DNA from: Pedobacter hartonius
GTDB taxonomy: Bacteria > Bacteroidota > Bacteroidia > Sphingobacteriales > Sphingobacteriaceae
Direction of reading: 5' to 3'
Assembly: GCF_900107535.1 (NCBI RefSeq)
Contig: NZ_FNRA01000014.1
Coordinates: 88,511-152,510, forward strand
Length of the DNA: 64,000 bases
Under the pieces are notes generated by a model that was not told the DNA's origin, searched no databases, and saw only the letters and a program-made list of their open reading frames with translations. Shown piece after piece: positions 61,012 to 64,000 of the stretch. How positions within the stretch are numbered: the first letter of the stretch is position 1; each line of letters begins with the position of its first letter. The position numbers were made by a program, and so were the translations under genes.

Positions 61012-62730
61012 CTACTCTACAAAATTTTGAAGTGGTAAAGTAAACCAGAACGTGCTGCCTTTTCCGGGTTCGCTGTTCACTCCTATTTGTCCGCCGTGTT
61101 TCCTGATGATCTCCGCACTGATGTACAGTCCCAGTCCCAAACCGGAATACTGTACTCCATCGCCGCCCGCCCGGTAATACCGTTCAAACAGATGCGGCAG
61201 CTTTTCCACTGGGATTCCCGGCCCCTGGTCAATGACTGACACCTTCGCCACATTCTCCATTTTTTCAATCAGCACTCTGATTTCTTTAGACGATGCTGCA
61301 TACTTCACTGCATTGTTTACAAAGTTTACCACCACCTGGTCTATACGGGCGGCATCGGCATTTACTTCCAGCTCCACATCGCCCGATGTGGTGATCGAGT
61401 AGATCCCTGCCAGGCGCACATGGCTGCAGCATTCTTCAGTCAGTTTGGCCAGTAAAAACCTGCTCTTATTTAAATGCAGCTGATCTTTGTTCAGCCTGCT
61501 CATATTCAGCAGGTCTTCAATCAGTATACTTACCCTTTCCGAACTTCTGCAGGCCTGTTCAATCAGCGGCGGAATCACATGTTTTGCAGAATCATTGTCC
61601 TTCAGCTTATTCAGCAGCTGCAGCGATGCCTTCAAACTCGTGACCGGCGTTTTCAGTTCGTGGCTGGCAATACTGATAAAATCATCCTTTTTCTCTTCCA
61701 GCTGTTTCAGCTCATTGATATCCGTACAGGTCCCAAACCATTTGATAATCTTCCCCTCGGTATTTAAAAACGGCGAAGCCCTTCCCAGTACCCATACATA
61801 TTCGCCGCTACAGTTCTTCAGCCGGTATTCTAACTCATAGTCATCACCCGTTTCCAGGCAACGGCTCCAGATCTCCCTCACCCTTTCCATATCCTCCGGA
61901 TGGAAGACCCCTTCCCAGTAGTCCTTAATTGTTGTTCCGAGCAGGTCACCCACAAAGTCTAACCAGCGCTGGTTAAAATATTCCGGGTTTCCATGCTCAT
62001 CCGTGATCCAGATCATCTGGATGATGGAGTCTGCCAGCTGCCTGAACTGCTGCTCGCTTTCTGCCAGTGAATACGTACGCCTTTCCACGCGTTTTTCCAG
62101 TTCTATAGAGAGCGACTTCAGCTCGAGCTGCGAATGCATCAGCTGCTCGTTCATCATCCCCATCTGTTCATTCAAGATGTTCAATTCATGAACCGTTGAG
62201 GTGAGCTCATCATTGGCGGCAGAAAACTCGTCATTTGCAGCGGACAATTCCTCATTGATAGATCTCAGCTCTTCGTCCATCTGCTGCTCCCTCTTCAGTC
62301 CTTCATCAATACGTTCCCTGTTCAAAATTCTTTCAGTAATATTATAAGTAGTGGTAAGCAAAAATGCAGGCCGGGTCTCCGTAGCAGCTACATAAGTGAT
62401 CTCTACCTCCCACCAGCTCAGTTCTATCTCACCCGGCAAGGCCGAAGGGATATTGTACTTGAAGGGTGGCAGGTAAATACTTTCCTGGTTGTTGACCGCG
62501 CGTGTCAGCGCTTCGGGTAAGATCCTGGCCCCCTCACCATCAGCCTTTTCTGGATTATAGGCCTCCCAAAGAGACATCCCTGTAATATCCCTGTCTTTAT
62601 TATGTGTAGCCATTTCATAGGCTCTGTTATAAGCGATGATCGTAAAATCGGGAATATCGGCCTGTAGGACAACACGGGGCACTGCGGTATCAAATAATAC
62701 TCTGAAGAAAGGGTCACTGAATAATTCCAT
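61012..62730 (-). CDS. PAS-coiled-coil-PAS histidine kinase
   Basis: The 572-residue soluble kinase has a first PAS (about 5-130; VVLQADIPDFTIIAYNRAYE), a long coiled coil (about 140-225; INEELSAANDEFSAANDEL), a second PAS/PAC (about 228-350; IIQMIWITDEHGNPEYFNQR, FGTCTDINELKQLEEKKDDF), HisKA (SIASHELKTPVTSLKASLQL) and HATPase (NFVNNAVKYA; DQGPGIPVEKLP; GLGLGLYISAEI). The end (GKGSTFWFTLPLQNFVE) is complete. No regulator is adjacent. Confidence 0.92.
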   Translation of the reverse strand: MELFSDPFFRVLFDTAVPRVVLQADIPDFTIIAYNRAYEMATHNKDRDITGMSLWEAYNPEKADGEGARILPEALTRAVNNQESIYLPPFKYNIPSALPGEIELSWWEVEITYVAATETRPAFLLTTTYNITERILNRERIDEGLKREQQMDEELRSINEELSAANDEFSAANDELTSTVHELNILNEQMGMMNEQLMHSQLELKSLSIELEKRVERRTYSLAESEQQFRQLADSIIQMIWITDEHGNPEYFNQRWLDFVGDLLGTTIKDYWEGVFHPEDMERVREIWSRCLETGDDYELEYRLKNCSGEYVWVLGRASPFLNTEGKIIKWFGTCTDINELKQLEEKKDDFISIASHELKTPVTSLKASLQLLNKLKDNDSAKHVIPPLIEQACRSSERVSILIEDLLNMSRLNKDQLHLNKSRFLLAKLTEECCSHVRLAGIYSITTSGDVELEVNADAARIDQVVVNFVNNAVKYAASSKEIRVLIEKMENVAKVSVIDQGPGIPVEKLPHLFERYYRAGGDGVQYSGLGLGLYISAEIIRKHGGQIGVNSEPGKGSTFWFTLPLQNFVE

Positions 62731-62929
62731 TGGTTAGGATAAATGATAGCGTTGTATAAATATAATCTTTAAACGGACATTAACGATACGATGTATGATC
62801 GGTTATATCCTGGTTAAGCCTGCATCATATACGAAATTTTTATACGCCTGGAATTTGTCCGGGGTATTATTTGCGAAGTATTTTACGGGGATGGAAATTA
62901 TATGGCATGGAACGAATGAGATGGGTAAG

Positions 62930-62962
62930 AAAAAAGGGCCTGGCGTTTTGACAACCAGACCC
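62930..62962 (-). terminator. Terminator for the small HTH gene
   Basis: On the minus strand GGGTCTGG pairs with CCAGGCCC (one mismatch) and is followed by six T. It lies 25 bases past the end of the HTH frame at 62987. Confidence 0.75.
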
Positions 62963-62986
62963 CACTCATTATTATTGGTGCGTGTA

Positions 62987-63253
62987 TTAAAAATATAAAA
63001 ATTTGTCCTCTACTATCGGGATCAGATCATCCCATACATAAAAGTACTTTCCTGAGATTTTTTTAGATTTTATTATTCCTTATTTTCGCCAGCGATAAAG
63101 AGTTCTGTTGCTGATCTGCAAAATAAATGTCAAATCATCTGATCCGAGCACCTTCTTTTGAACTGCCTCTTTTAGCTGTTTGTGGGTCTTCTCACCCGCC
63201 CTTAACTGAAGGAATGCCTCCAGTACCTGATCCTGTTTGCTTAAATTTTCCAT
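62987..63253 (-). pseudogene. Small helix-turn-helix (excisionase/MerR-like) protein with in-frame stop
   Basis: ATG 63253 reads MENLSKQDQVLEAFLQLRAG and DDLTFILQISNRTLYRWRK, then TAA at 63080-63082. The same frame goes on as GIIKSKKISGKYFYVWDDLI P to TAA at 62987, which is the beta-wing normally following an excisionase-type HTH. So one codon (58) is a nonsense codon in an 89-codon frame, with the family pattern kept on both sides. The N-terminal half alone might still be made. A good terminator follows. Confidence 0.68.
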
Positions 63254-63327
63254 GTCCGTTTCAATTAAATTTAAAGGTTATATTATATTTGGTTTATTAT
63301 CTGACCTGAACGATGAAGCGTGCACAC

Positions 63328-63915
63328 TTAACCTTCCAGACCGGTAATTTTGTATTTCACATATTTATTAAATTTATCTATGTCTTTTGTCAGTGGACTT
63401 TTTTCCGAATATCTTCCAATGCCTATCAGAATTCCCTTACTAAATTCAGGAAGCGCGTTATATCTTGAAGGGTCGATAATATAAACAGATAGTACAGCAA
63501 GCCTTTCAAATATATCCACCGGAAGTGACCCCGTCATTAACTCCAGGTAGAAGAAACAGCCTGAATTGAAGTGGATAAACTTCTTTGTCCACAAGCCAGA
63601 TTTAGCCAGTGCTGTAGCCGTCTCGTCAGTTATTTTATCCATTATACGCTGAACTTTAGTCTCAATTTTCCTGAAATCGCCACTGGCCATGAGCGCACTT
63701 ACTGCATATCCTAAGCGGGGTTCTATCAGGCAACCAGTCATTCCCAGCCATTTGTTCAGTGAGCCAATCGCTTTCCTGGAGGAAGCTATCAAATACAACT
63801 TGTTCAATTCTGGTGTTGAAGATATCCTTGTGGCCTGCATTGATGGATTAAAGGGGTTTCTGAGGCGATAGCCGCAGTCTTTCCCCAAACCCAAATCCAG
63901 CTCTGTATTGTGCAT
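63328..63915 (-). CDS. Hypothetical protein, 5' end overlapping transposase remnant
   Basis: The frame of up to 195 codons encodes a mainly helical protein, SASSxx-free of signal or membrane motifs, with segments such as RLGYAVSALMASGDFRKIET and SVYIIDPSRYNALPEFSKGI. I know no family. Its first 39 codons (63797-63915) are antisense to the IS256-type remnant and are therefore not natural to it; the original gene probably began elsewhere and was cut by the insertion, or starts at an internal Met such as 63741. Judged by composition the rest looks like real coding sequence. Confidence 0.5.
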   Translation of the reverse strand: MHNTELDLGLGKDCGYRLRNPFNPSMQATRISSTPELNKLYLIASSRKAIGSLNKWLGMTGCLIEPRLGYAVSALMASGDFRKIETKVQRIMDKITDETATALAKSGLWTKKFIHFNSGCFFYLELMTGSLPVDIFERLAVLSVYIIDPSRYNALPEFSKGILIGIGRYSEKSPLTKDIDKFNKYVKYKITGLEG

Positions 63916-64000
63916 CAGATTCGCACCAGTCTGCGGTATGTACCTGAGAAAGATAAAAAGGCCGTTGTTGAAGATCTGAAGCCGGTTTACAAGGCGAACA
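63797..64000 (+). pseudogene. IS256-type transposase remnant (runs off right edge)
   Basis: The + strand reads NLFNSGVEDILVACIDGLKG, then one base is missing near 63857 and the other frame continues FSEAIAAVFPQTQIQLCIVHQI and RTSLRYVPEKDKKAVVEDLK to the end of the window. These are the central conserved motifs of IS256-family DDE transposases (GVEDIL...DGLKGF, QLCIVHQIR, LRYV). The N-terminal half is absent upstream of 63797, and the frame is broken, so the element is inactive unless the sequence is wrong. The 3' part lies beyond the window. Confidence 0.8.

Noticed and set aside
63328..63915. Full-length 195-codon start at 63915
   Set aside because: The first 39 codons are antisense to the transposase remnant, so this start is probably not the native one.
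1..64000. CRISPR arrays, rRNA or tRNA genes
   Set aside because: No regularly spaced repeats, rRNA-like sequence or cloverleaf with a CCA-type end was noticed while reading; a dedicated tRNA/CRISPR scan was not possible.

Overview
The window is chromosomal DNA from a Bacteroidota bacterium. The evidence is a SusC/RagA TonB-linked receptor with an STN domain next to a FecI-like sigma factor and a FecR anti-sigma, DUF4974 and DUF3347 domains, a LytTR regulator, and one exact match to the TTG-N18-TAnnTTTG promoter type of this phylum. Ribosome binding sites are generally absent, as is usual there. A soil or water Sphingobacteriales/Chitinophagales-type organism is plausible, but I cannot name a genus. 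I saw no rRNA, tRNA or CRISPR.

Layout. 1-4.8 kb: 3'-truncated SusC receptor, FecR and ECF sigma (surface signalling). 4.97-5.13 kb: 5' stub of a Tat-exported Gfo/Idh/MocA oxidoreductase. 5.26-9.15 kb: stressosome-type operon RsbR-RsbS-RsbT-[GHKL+PP2C]-histidine kinase. 9.1-11.1 kb: M1 aminopeptidase. 11.2-17.3 kb: frameshifted membrane gene, GAF-PAS protein without ATPase, a Cys/Met-metabolism PLP enzyme, five-PAS kinase with receiver. 17.6-24.8 kb: small accessory genes, YetF-like DUF421 protein, a decayed PAS gene, DUF1543/FAD oxidoreductase/CheB set. 25.1-27.4 kb: serC and DUF1015. 27.5-33.2 kb: second GAF-PAS protein, DUF2252, GAF kinase, GAF protein and small orphan genes, two of which have relatives near 18-25 kb. 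33.3-39.6 kb: TolC-MFP-RND efflux operon with a TetR regulator and three matching operator-like palindromes. 39.7-43.3 kb: DUF3347 protein, EamA transporter, TetR and SDR with an inverted operator pair. 43.4-46.4 kb: hybrid kinase with Hpt and a LytTR regulator. 47.1-49.8 kb: three-domain LigD. 50.0-54.4 kb: bacteriophytochrome kinase convergent with a hybrid kinase. 54.8-59.3 kb: AI-2E family transporter, beta-carbonic anhydrase, CHASE2-like membrane protein, PAS-LuxR regulator. 59.5-64.0 kb: candidate ncRNA, several gene remnants, a PAS kinase and an IS256-type transposase remnant at the right edge.

The dominant theme is signal transduction: seven complete histidine kinases, two kinase-like proteins lacking the ATPase domain, a stressosome module, several GAF/PAS-only proteins and orphan regulators. 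Between them lie an unusual number of broken genes (about nine, each with a frameshift, nonsense codon or truncation), which suggests a plastic accessory region. The most interesting system is the stressosome operon: its last gene joins a degenerate RsbT/RsbW-like domain to a complete histidine kinase, so partner switching could feed directly into a phosphorelay.
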